Source: Prochlorococcus sp. AG-412-I05 (GTDB lineage: Bacteria; Cyanobacteriota; Cyanobacteriia; PCC-6307; Cyanobiaceae). Taken from it: DNA of 34,818 nt. The position numbers and the translations under genes were made by a program. Shown piece after piece: positions 28,341 through 34,818 of this stretch; within the stretch, counting starts at the first letter, position 1; each line of letters opens with the position of its first letter. The stretch spans positions 1-34,818 of the forward strand of contig QCLC01000020.1 in assembly GCA_003214855.1 (NCBI GenBank), given 5' to 3'. Under the pieces are notes generated by a model. It did no database searches, was not told the origin of the DNA, and saw nothing but the letters and a program-made list of their open reading frames with translations.

Positions 28341-29410
28341 TGGATATAAGCAGGCGCATTAAAATAAAACTACGCTCAATTGCTCAAGGCATTGCAAGCA
28401 TCTGGCATGCAGCAACCTTGCCACTGTTATCACCATGGCAGCAACGCGCTAATCAACGACGACTGCACGCAATCCTTGCTCTAAAGCGGATCAAGGAACT
28501 GGTCTTACCCGAGGCGATCAGCAGCGGTTGCAAACGACTGGTTCTGTTTTCCCACTTCTCGCCCAAAGGGCGTCTTCAACGCGCCATGAAGCGGGAAATC
28601 CAGGACCTCCGCCAACGTGGCTGGCAGGTGTTAATTCTCACCGACCAGCTTGACCCGATCGGACGTCAGTGGTGCCAAGAGCAGCAGGTTGGTTTGCTGT
28701 TCCGTGAGAACGAAGGGCGTGATTTTGGCGCTTTTCAGGATGGATGGCTGGCACTCCATAGCCGCGGGCTTTGGGCCAACTGTGAGCAATTGATCCTTCT
28801 CAATGACAGCGTTTTTCCAGTGGCCTCCCTAGCAGAAAGCAGCTGGCCTCGGTTTCTCGATGGCGAACGCAAGGAAGTGGTTGGATTCACCGACTCCTAT
28901 CAAAACGGCTATCACCTCCAGAGCTATGCCCTGAACATTCCAGAGAATGTTTTTCATTCTCCATGGTGGCATCACTACTGGAGCTGTTATCCAGGCTGGG
29001 GAGGAATGAAAATTGCCATTCGTGATGGCGAGATTGGTCTATCACAAGCTTGCCTGAAACATGGTATTACGCTCAAACCTCTGCACCCTGTGAGTCGATT
29101 ACGTGGGCAACTAGCAAGTGGAGAATTGATGCAAAAGCTTGAAGCATTCTGTTCAGCCAAGGCAGCCGAGTTGATCGTGGAGACATTGCTGACCACAAGC
29201 ACCAGTGCCATGACATTTTTTTCACCAACCCACTACTGGGCCATTCCACTGTTGCTCGATGGCCACCCCTTTATCAAACGCTATCTACTAGAAAGTAATG
29301 AAGAGATGTGTCTTGATCCATTGTTAGTGGCTGGCAACAAAGCCGAACTAATTAATCCTGACGAGTTGGTAGATTACCTACGCCCACCAATCATCGGTTT
29401 TGCCAATTAA
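28337..29410 (+). CDS. RgpF-like rhamnan synthesis / glycan-processing protein
   Basis: A 357-residue protein of the rhamnan-synthesis F (RgpF) family. The family landmarks are CKRLVLFSHFSPKGRLQRAM, LLFRENEGRDFGAFQDGWLA, LILLNDSVFPVASLAESSWP, VVGFTDSYQNGYHLQSYAL and HSPWWHHYWSCYP. RgpF proteins act in rhamnose-polymer assembly, probably as transferases of GT type. ATG 28337 overlaps the oxygenase stop as ATGA, so the two are translationally coupled. It is convergent with the permease gene, with only 5 bases between stops and no terminator. Confidence 0.87.
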   Translation: MMDISRRIKIKLRSIAQGIASIWHAATLPLLSPWQQRANQRRLHAILALKRIKELVLPEAISSGCKRLVLFSHFSPKGRLQRAMKREIQDLRQRGWQVLILTDQLDPIGRQWCQEQQVGLLFRENEGRDFGAFQDGWLALHSRGLWANCEQLILLNDSVFPVASLAESSWPRFLDGERKEVVGFTDSYQNGYHLQSYALNIPENVFHSPWWHHYWSCYPGWGGMKIAIRDGEIGLSQACLKHGITLKPLHPVSRLRGQLASGELMQKLEAFCSAKAAELIVETLLTTSTSAMTFFSPTHYWAIPLLLDGHPFIKRYLLESNEEMCLDPLLVAGNKAELINPDELVDYLRPPIIGFAN

Positions 29411-29415
29411 ATACT

Positions 29416-30180
29416 CTAAAGCCAACGAATTACCGCCATACGACGGCGATCAATACGCCACAACAAAAACATTGCCAGCCCCAATTGCAGAATCAAAGCA
29501 AGCCATTGCAAACCCCAATGAGGATGGCCAAGGAAAGGGTCACGAGCCATGCGGACCCAGGCATAGAGTGGGTTTAAACGCGTCACCCAAGCCAGCGCAC
29601 CAAGGCTTTGGCGGTAGAACAAAATTGGTGAAGCAAGAAAGCCAATTTGCAGCAGGATTGGCGTTAATTGCTGTAAATCAGCCAATGTGACGGCAAGAGG
29701 GCTAATCAATAATGACAACCAGAGGCACCCAAGTAAAAGATTGAGCATTCCCAACCAACCAGCGTTGAGGAAATACCACCACAGGCCTGGTTGCTTTAGG
29801 CCCATCACCAACAACACAGCCAGGAGTGCAATCAACATCGACAAACTGATGGAGACCCACTCCTCAATCACAAACACACCTAATGGCATGGGCTGATTAA
29901 GCACTCGCTCACGAGCACGTTCAAACAGCGTGCAACTGGCGGTGATACAGCTTGCAAGCGTGTTCCAGCTCACCAGGCCCAAAGCCACATAAATCCAATA
30001 AGCAGACCAGTCTTCAACCCCGGTAATCGTGCCGTAGATGCTGCCAAGCACTGCCATTGTGAGCAGCGCTGAAAGAGCAATCCAACCACTACCGATCAAC
30101 GTGCGTGCAAATTTCTCCTTGATCCGCAACCAAGCTCCATAGGTCAGAGCGGGGAGCAGAGATTGATAACTACGCCACAT
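29416..30180 (-). CDS. ABC-2 type polysaccharide export permease (Wzm/KpsM-like)
   Basis: A 254-residue inner-membrane protein with about six spans. The N-terminal LRIKEKFARTLIGSGWIALS is the amphipathic entry segment of Wzm/TagG permeases. It is followed by LTMAVLGSIYGTITGVEDWS, and the conserved ERVLNQPMPLGVFVIEEW and FLASPILFYRQSLGALAWVT elements are present. It forms the channel through which lipid-linked polysaccharide is moved to the periplasm, with a Wzt-type ATPase. It lies 9 bases downstream of the ATPase-fusion gene and is surely its partner. Confidence 0.93.
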   Translation of the reverse strand: MWRSYQSLLPALTYGAWLRIKEKFARTLIGSGWIALSALLTMAVLGSIYGTITGVEDWSAYWIYVALGLVSWNTLASCITASCTLFERARERVLNQPMPLGVFVIEEWVSISLSMLIALLAVLLVMGLKQPGLWWYFLNAGWLGMLNLLLGCLWLSLLISPLAVTLADLQQLTPILLQIGFLASPILFYRQSLGALAWVTRLNPLYAWVRMARDPFLGHPHWGLQWLALILQLGLAMFLLWRIDRRRMAVIRWL

Positions 30181-30189
30181 AGAACATCT

Positions 30190-31908
30190 TTAGACCATCG
30201 TCTGATACAACTGCAAAGCGCGATAAAAACTACCGTCGTAAATGATGCGACCGCGTTCGAGAATCACACCTCGGCTGCAGTAGCGATGCAAAAGGTCAAT
30301 CGAATGAGAGGCCAACACCAACGTGCCAGCAGCCTCGATAAAAGCATCCAAATGAGCCTTGGCCTTGCGTTGAAACCACTGATCACCGGCGGCCAATCCT
30401 TCATCAAGAGCAAGACCTCGAACCTCACGAAAGGTAATCAGAGCAAACGAGAGACGAGTGCGCATGCCAAGAGACCAGGTTTTAATTGGCGTATTTAAAG
30501 CCTTGCCCAGTTCTGTAAATGACTCAATCTCAGCAAGATATTCTTGCCAACTTTGTTTGCGAAAACGATGTAACAAGTGATGATAGCGAGCCAATTGCAC
30601 GCCGGTAAGTTCCAAGCTATACCCAAGTGATTGAGCAATAATGGGTGACATAGGGTCACCATCGCGGATGAGATTGCCAGCTGTGTGCTCATAAATTCCT
30701 CCAAGTAATCTTAATAACGTGCTTTTTCCACTGCCGTTATGCCCCAACAACGCAATACGCTCACCATGGTCAATTCGCAGGTCCAGATGATCAAGAGCAA
30801 GGGGGCGCAGCCCATTTGCTCGCTTACCGAGTAGCAACCGCTTCAATGAGCGGCGATGAGCCCTACCACGCAGATCCACGCATACGCCTCTAAGTTCTAC
30901 ATAGGCCGGCCTTAATGAAGGGCCAGTCAATGACAATCTCTCTTCAAGGCGAACAATATCCTCTTCGCCCAGCAAACTCTTAGGGCTTTCATGACCTCTG
31001 CGTTCTTTTGCTAGTGCCAAACCCAGCTGATAACGACGTTGCGTTTCGATCGCCAAGAGTTGTTGACTGAGACGGCAATTACCATCGAGCTGCTCATGTA
31101 CCTCATCCTGAATGGCCTGATTGACGCTGCCAAGACTTTCAGCATCCTGAAGAGATCTATAGAAACGCAAGGCGAGATCCTGAAAGGCTGGGTCCACTGC
31201 CTCAAGCGCATTTGGCAATAGAGGTAACTGCCTGAGCCGTAGCGATTTAGAGGGAAGTTGACTAATTTCACAGCCACCAGCACGCCAAGTTGCAAGAATA
31301 GGATTGAGCTCAGTTGTGGGATTATCTATCAAACGCTCAAAGCAGATCAAACGCCAGTGCTGGGTGAGCCCTCCGTCCGTAGCCAGCTGCAGCATCTCAA
31401 GATTGTGACGCAACCACAGAGCTAACGCTTTTGTGGCATGCATATTGTCGCGGTAACCAATCGATCTCACCACGGCGAAAGGGTGACGAACAATCGCTAA
31501 ACCCCATAGGAACCACTCAGGCCCCAAAGCATCCACCAAAGCTGGCATGGTCAGACAGAGCCTGGGGTCTTTAAGTACCAGCAAAGGCGTTGACACTTGA
31601 GAATGATCAAGCGGAGGTTGACACCAACTCTTGATCAAACGCCTTGCTTCAAGAGCTACCCCAGCAGATGTAGGAGGAATCTCAACCGAATTGGATAGAT
31701 GCCAAACGCCATCCCAAAGGCAGCCCTGACTAGCCAAAATAGCTTCATTAAGGGCTACGAAGTCTGCAGATTCTTGAAACCCATCAGGGTTATCGGTTGC
31801 AGGTGGCAAAAGATTTGGTGGCAGCTCCACTCCATAGGAATGGAGGCACCTTGCCAAAAAAGAAGTGCCGCTTCGGTGCATACCAAGCACCCACAGCGGC
31901 ATAGACAA
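30190..31908 (-). CDS. Sulfotransferase fused to Wzt-type ABC ATPase
   Basis: A 572-residue single frame with two enzyme domains. Residues 1-250 are a sulfotransferase: the 5'-phosphosulfate loop LGMHRSGTSFLARCL (8-22), LLVLKDPRLCL, and the 3'-phosphate element LAIVRHPFAVVRSIGYRDN (R141, S149). Residues about 265-335 are a helical linker. Residues 336-572 are a polysaccharide-export ATPase: Walker A GHNGSGKST (389-397), signature SLGMRTRLSFA, Walker B GLALDEGLAAGD (D502, E503) and H535. The sulfotransferase would use PAPS to sulfate a glycan and the ATPase would drive the permease encoded 9 bases downstream. The usual Wzt C-terminal carbohydrate-binding domain is absent. Confidence 0.93.
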   Translation of the reverse strand: MSMPLWVLGMHRSGTSFLARCLHSYGVELPPNLLPPATDNPDGFQESADFVALNEAILASQGCLWDGVWHLSNSVEIPPTSAGVALEARRLIKSWCQPPLDHSQVSTPLLVLKDPRLCLTMPALVDALGPEWFLWGLAIVRHPFAVVRSIGYRDNMHATKALALWLRHNLEMLQLATDGGLTQHWRLICFERLIDNPTTELNPILATWRAGGCEISQLPSKSLRLRQLPLLPNALEAVDPAFQDLALRFYRSLQDAESLGSVNQAIQDEVHEQLDGNCRLSQQLLAIETQRRYQLGLALAKERRGHESPKSLLGEEDIVRLEERLSLTGPSLRPAYVELRGVCVDLRGRAHRRSLKRLLLGKRANGLRPLALDHLDLRIDHGERIALLGHNGSGKSTLLRLLGGIYEHTAGNLIRDGDPMSPIIAQSLGYSLELTGVQLARYHHLLHRFRKQSWQEYLAEIESFTELGKALNTPIKTWSLGMRTRLSFALITFREVRGLALDEGLAAGDQWFQRKAKAHLDAFIEAAGTLVLASHSIDLLHRYCSRGVILERGRIIYDGSFYRALQLYQTMV

Positions 31909-31972
31909 TGAAGAGTAGCTAGAGATATCTATCGAAAGTATTGAGTGTGCTAATTGAGTTTGCTTGATTTAA

Positions 31973-32824
31973 TCAAACAAAGCTAATATCATCAGCATCA
32001 ATCGTTCCACCATTAGAAGTAATCGTAGTCGTAGCAGTCGTATCTCCTGAAAGTGTAATAGTAATTGAATTTGTGCCTTGACCACTAATCGTCACACGGC
32101 CCTCAATGTCTTTATTAAAGGTAATCTTGTCGTCACCACTGGAGTCGAAGTCAGTGATGGTATTAACATCACCATTACCAAGCTGATCAACAGTCACATA
32201 CAACTTGTCATCGCCTTTACCTAATGTCGCGGTATCACTACCAGAGCCTACGCGGACAATGTCGTCACCTGACCCAGCGTTGACTTCATCATTTCCAGCG
32301 CCTGCACGAACGAAGTCATTTTTGTCAGACCCACCAATCTCGTCAGCACCTGTACCAGTGTTGATGTAAAGGTTGACTCCTGTGACCGATGCCCCAGGTG
32401 CATTATCAGCGATGCTTGAGGTGGAACCGCCAAGCTTTGCAGTTCCATCAATCGTAGTGCTACTACTTACGAAGGCATTCGTAAAGTTAGCGACAACTTT
32501 TCCTGCGTAACTATCACTAATACCGACTGAAGACCCACTTTGATCAAGGGCATTCCCGGCCGCATCAGTTGCACCACCAATATTGAGGGTTGCTTTGCCC
32601 GCGCCGGTCACAGAGATCTCTGAACCAACAGTGCCAGGAGCAAGGGTGATCGTGCCAGAATCGACTGTTGATGCGATATCGAATGTAACAGGTGTAGTGG
32701 ATGTGGCTGGGTCGGTAATGACGAAAGTCTCACCAGCGATCGCGTTGGTAGACGTATCCGCCTTGGGCTCCGCAGTGACAGAACTAGTAGAGACTGACTT
32801 GACAGAGTCGATTACTGCTGACAC
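31973..32824 (-). CDS. Small RTX (Ca2+-binding repeat) protein, candidate type I secretion substrate
   Basis: A 283-residue protein with GTG start at 32824. Residues 157-210 hold six tandem nonapeptide repeats: GTGADEIGG, SDKNDFVRA, GAGNDEVNA, GSGDDIVRV, GSGSDTATL and GKGDDKLYV. They match GGxGxDxUx closely in most copies. Next comes NTITDFDSSGDDKITF, the usual post-repeat strand, and the chain ends in ADDISFV, acidic then hydrophobic as in many type I signals. The first 150 residues are Ser/Thr/Ala/Gly-rich with hardly any Cys or Met and no enzyme motif. It has no N-terminal signal peptide. The HlyB/HlyD-type pair 7-10 kb away is the obvious exporter. Confidence 0.88.
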   Translation of the reverse strand: MSAVIDSVKSVSTSSVTAEPKADTSTNAIAGETFVITDPATSTTPVTFDIASTVDSGTITLAPGTVGSEISVTGAGKATLNIGGATDAAGNALDQSGSSVGISDSYAGKVVANFTNAFVSSSTTIDGTAKLGGSTSSIADNAPGASVTGVNLYINTGTGADEIGGSDKNDFVRAGAGNDEVNAGSGDDIVRVGSGSDTATLGKGDDKLYVTVDQLGNGDVNTITDFDSSGDDKITFNKDIEGRVTISGQGTNSITITLSGDTTATTTITSNGGTIDADDISFV

Positions 32825-32991
32825 GTTTTAAAACCCTGAGATAAATCTAAATCAAACTCTAGTCCAAACAGGCTCATTCGAGCAAGAAAATGCTCAATTC
32901 TATGCAAAAAGCCACACAAGCAGATCAGAACCCTTATCTCCCCCCAAAGCTGGTTTTTACTATTTTTACTATCAATACCAAGCCCTCGCGA

Positions 32992-33419
32992 TCAGATTTT
33001 GAAATAAATAGTGCTGTGCATAGTAAAAAAACATTCCAAATCTGATCGCAAACTAGAAGAAATAATTTCCGCCAACCCTCGATTCATATTGAGATGACGC
33101 CACTCTGAAAGTAATTTTGTTAGATCCTGCTCCAAACCAAGGAATTTGATAACTCTCGCCAACTGCTGAGAAGGCTTGCGAAAAAGACGCTCACTCTGAA
33201 CGAGTAACAATTGCCTCGCTGGGATCTGCTTTGCCCAGCGCTTGTAAGGAGCATCATAACAACTGCCTTGCAGGGCACCAGTTCCAAAAGTCTTCAAGCT
33301 GATCAGCTCATCATCATGAAGAGCTGCAAGATGGTTGAGTTCATGCCGCAGCAAAAACTCCACATCGCCCTTCAAACCCTCAAAACGACGCAGGTGCGCA
33401 GCAGCAGGCTTTAGAGGCT
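32992..33419 (-). pseudogene. Sulfotransferase C-terminal remnant, 5'-truncated
   Basis: The frame is open from 33419 to the stop at 32992. YDAPYKRWAKQIPARQLLLV and QSERLFRKPSQQLARVIKFL match the C-terminal part of PAPS-dependent sulfotransferases (the 'Y-x-x-L-x-R-W' and 'E-x-L' regions). The N-terminal PAPS loop and the 3'-phosphate element are missing, so it cannot bind PAPS as it stands. A TTG at 33375 could start a 127-residue product, but there is no family precedent for this I can name. Its truncated end meets an oppositely oriented gene. Confidence 0.6.
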
Positions 33420-33420
33420 A
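33380..33420. other. Candidate rearrangement junction
   Basis: To the left, a minus-strand sulfotransferase remnant lacks its 5' half. To the right, a plus-strand frame seems to lack its 5' end. Plus-strand genes left of this point have C above G (for example 19 C to 13 G in 26041-26100). To the right the plus strand becomes G and T rich (22 G, 12 C, 20 T, 6 A in 34021-34080). Confidence 0.5.
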
Positions 33421-33938
33421 TGGGTGCTAGAGGCTCTCTTGCTCTACTTCAACAACGGGCTATACCTCACACTTGGCAAAGGCGCCAGGCTCTTTGGCGC
33501 CGACAGATTGAGTTGGATTTTGTGCCAGTTGAACGTCTCGAACGTCTTGTGTTGCGCCGTTCTGTGGCCCTCGTTCCCAAGCAGGCCTGGCAGGAACAAA
33601 CGCAGTTCGGGCTATGGGGAGATCTTGATGGTGTGGCTCTTGCTGGTTGGGCAGAGGCTTTACGGATGCAACCTCCCGGCGAGCCCATTACACTTTGGTT
33701 GCTGGCAAGCCCAGATCCTCAACTGCAAATTCACAACCTTGAGTTGCTGTTGCAAGAGGTTGATTTCAAGGTGAATCTGCGCCATTGGCCGTTATGGGAT
33801 GCCGTACGCCATGGCGAAATAGGTGTGTTGTTGGTGGCTCATCGTGCTCCTTTGCCTTCACTGCTTGATCAGCAACCATCCCCATTGATCTGGCAGGAGC
33901 GCGCTAATCCACATCGTTGGCAATTGCTGAACAACTGA
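33420..33938 (+). CDS. Unrecognised protein, probably N-terminally truncated
   Basis: A 172-residue soluble protein from the ATG at 33420. It is rich in Leu, Trp, Gln and Arg (QRRQALWRRQIELDFVPVER, LWLLASPDPQLQIHNLELLL). I do not recognise a domain. The frame continues upstream of the ATG to 33339 as GAQQQALEAMGARG, whose helical character suggests that the ATG is internal and the 5' end was lost near 33,390. Its TGA overlaps the ATG of the following gene (TGATG), so the two are coupled. Its G/T-rich coding strand differs from the other plus-strand genes here. Confidence 0.5.
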   Translation: MGARGSLALLQQRAIPHTWQRRQALWRRQIELDFVPVERLERLVLRRSVALVPKQAWQEQTQFGLWGDLDGVALAGWAEALRMQPPGEPITLWLLASPDPQLQIHNLELLLQEVDFKVNLRHWPLWDAVRHGEIGVLLVAHRAPLPSLLDQQPSPLIWQERANPHRWQLLNN

Positions 33939-34818
33939 TGGGATTGGCATCGACACCCAGCTCTCGCTTGCGGAGCTTTTGGCGGGACTGTCGAGCAGCT
34001 GCTCTTGCTGGCACTCTTTCTCATGCTCGTGCTTTGCAGTTGGTGCAGCTGGCTGTCGAAGCTGGGCGTTGGGATCGTTTGCACCGTTGGTTGCCATCAT
34101 TGTTGCTCGCAGGCGTTGGGATCGCTGAGCGCTCAGGTAGTGCGGTAGCGATAGCGGCCTGGTTTCGCAGTCAGCAACGACCTGTGGAAGCGATGCTTTG
34201 TCTTGAGCTGGTGCCTTGGGAGCAGGTTGATGCCCATGCCTGGTTGTTGCGTGGTGTAGTGGAGCATTCTCTTGATCGACTCTCAGAGGCTCAGCTTTCG
34301 TTCGCCCGTGCAATTGCAGAGCCTTCCTTGCAGGGCACTGTTGCCTATCACTTAGGCGAGCTGCATCGTTCATTGGCTCAATTTGACCAGGCTGCCGGTT
34401 GGTATTTGGCAAGCCTCGCGATGGATCCGAGCCATCGTGCCAGCCATGATTGTTTGCAGTACACACGTTTCTCTGCGACGTTGCTGCCGCGAGTGATTTG
34501 TGCTTATCAGCATTTAGTGGAGCAGGTGCCTGAGCAGGCTCTGCCCCGCCAGCTGCTAGCTCATTACCTGCTTCAGAATGGCCGCAGGCAAGAGGCTTTG
34601 CTGGCCTGCCGCCAAGCCAGTCGGCTTGAGCTCGGTCCTCTTGCAGCACAGTTGGCGCCTAAAGACACGCCTGCCATTCCGCCGGAGTTTGTGATTGCCG
34701 GTGTGCCGAAGGGAGGAACGACATCTCTTTTGCACTGCCTCTCCCACCATTCACGTCTTTGGTGCCACCCGCGCAAGGAATTGCATTTTTTTGATGAGGG
34801 TTTTTCTCTTGGTCAGGC
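33938..34818 (+). CDS. TPR-sulfotransferase protein, truncated by the window edge
   Basis: The frame from ATG 33938 stays open to the right edge, giving 293 visible residues. Residues 1-245 are helical repeats of TPR type, for example RPVEAMLCLELVPWEQVDAH, AYHLGELHRSLAQFDQAAGW and ALPRQLLAHYLLQNGRRQEA. A sulfotransferase domain then begins with PEFVIAGVPKGGTTSLLHCL, in which PKGGTT is the 5'-phosphosulfate loop, followed by RLWCHPRKELHFFDEGF. TPR-sulfotransferase fusions are a known bacterial architecture. The 3' part lies outside the window. It is coupled to the preceding gene by a 1-base TGATG overlap. Confidence 0.85.
   Translation, partial: MGLASTPSSRLRSFWRDCRAAALAGTLSHARALQLVQLAVEAGRWDRLHRWLPSLLLAGVGIAERSGSAVAIAAWFRSQQRPVEAMLCLELVPWEQVDAHAWLLRGVVEHSLDRLSEAQLSFARAIAEPSLQGTVAYHLGELHRSLAQFDQAAGWYLASLAMDPSHRASHDCLQYTRFSATLLPRVICAYQHLVEQVPEQALPRQLLAHYLLQNGRRQEALLACRQASRLELGPLAAQLAPKDTPAIPPEFVIAGVPKGGTTSLLHCLSHHSRLWCHPRKELHFFDEGFSLGQ

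Noticed and set aside
33858-34649. A 263-codon minus-strand frame at the right end
   Set aside because: It is antisense to the plus-strand TPR-sulfotransferase, which has recognisable repeats and a PAPS loop. The minus frame is low-complexity (Gln, Ala, Pro, His).

Overview
The window looks like the chromosome of a marine picocyanobacterium, most likely a high-GC Prochlorococcus (low-light IV type) or a marine Synechococcus. This is an inference. It rests on the plastid-type ribosomal protein PSRP-3/Ycf65, a cyanobacterial RpoZ, the cyanobacterial families DUF2811 and DUF1818, an atpD-atpC pair standing apart from the other ATP synthase genes, and a groESL operon behind a CIRCE operator. I see no tRNA, rRNA, CRISPR array or insertion sequence.

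Positions 1-18,900 are mostly housekeeping genes. They comprise the 3' part of murD, small conserved proteins, an AEC-type carrier, a 2-oxoglutarate/Fe(II) oxygenase, an EVE-domain protein, DUF2811, a DUF1818-rpoZ-orphan group divergent from an Hsp70-like ATPase, pyrR, gpmI and secG. A gene-poor, AT-rich stretch (10,629-12,300) follows, with two unrecognised ORFs and a perfect 16-bp hairpin. Then come groL and groES, divergent from atpD and atpC, a transaldolase-family gene, PSRP-3 and a HAD hydrolase whose start codon is problematic.

Positions 19,000-34,818 form a cell-surface and export island. A tightly coupled minus-strand operon encodes a parvulin-like protein, a 1,004-residue type I secretion ABC exporter (cyclic-nucleotide-binding-like domain, degenerate C39 domain, membrane domain, ATPase), an HlyD adaptor and two family-2 glycosyltransferases. 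Around it lie a TPR protein, a GT4 glycosyltransferase, a StrG/phytanoyl-dioxygenase-like oxygenase, an RgpF-like protein, a Wzm-type polysaccharide permease, a sulfotransferase fused to a Wzt-type ATPase, a small RTX protein, a broken sulfotransferase, and a TPR-sulfotransferase that runs off the right edge. The ORF for this last gene is open to the window end.

The most notable observations are the sulfotransferase-ABC ATPase fusion beside its permease; the glycosyltransferases translationally coupled to a type I secretion system, with a small RTX candidate substrate nearby; and a junction near 33,390-33,420. At the junction two apparently truncated genes meet head to head and strand composition flips, which suggests an inversion, insertion edge or assembly join. 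My reading is that the island builds, sulfates and exports a surface glycan and/or a glycosylated RTX protein. That is inference from gene content.
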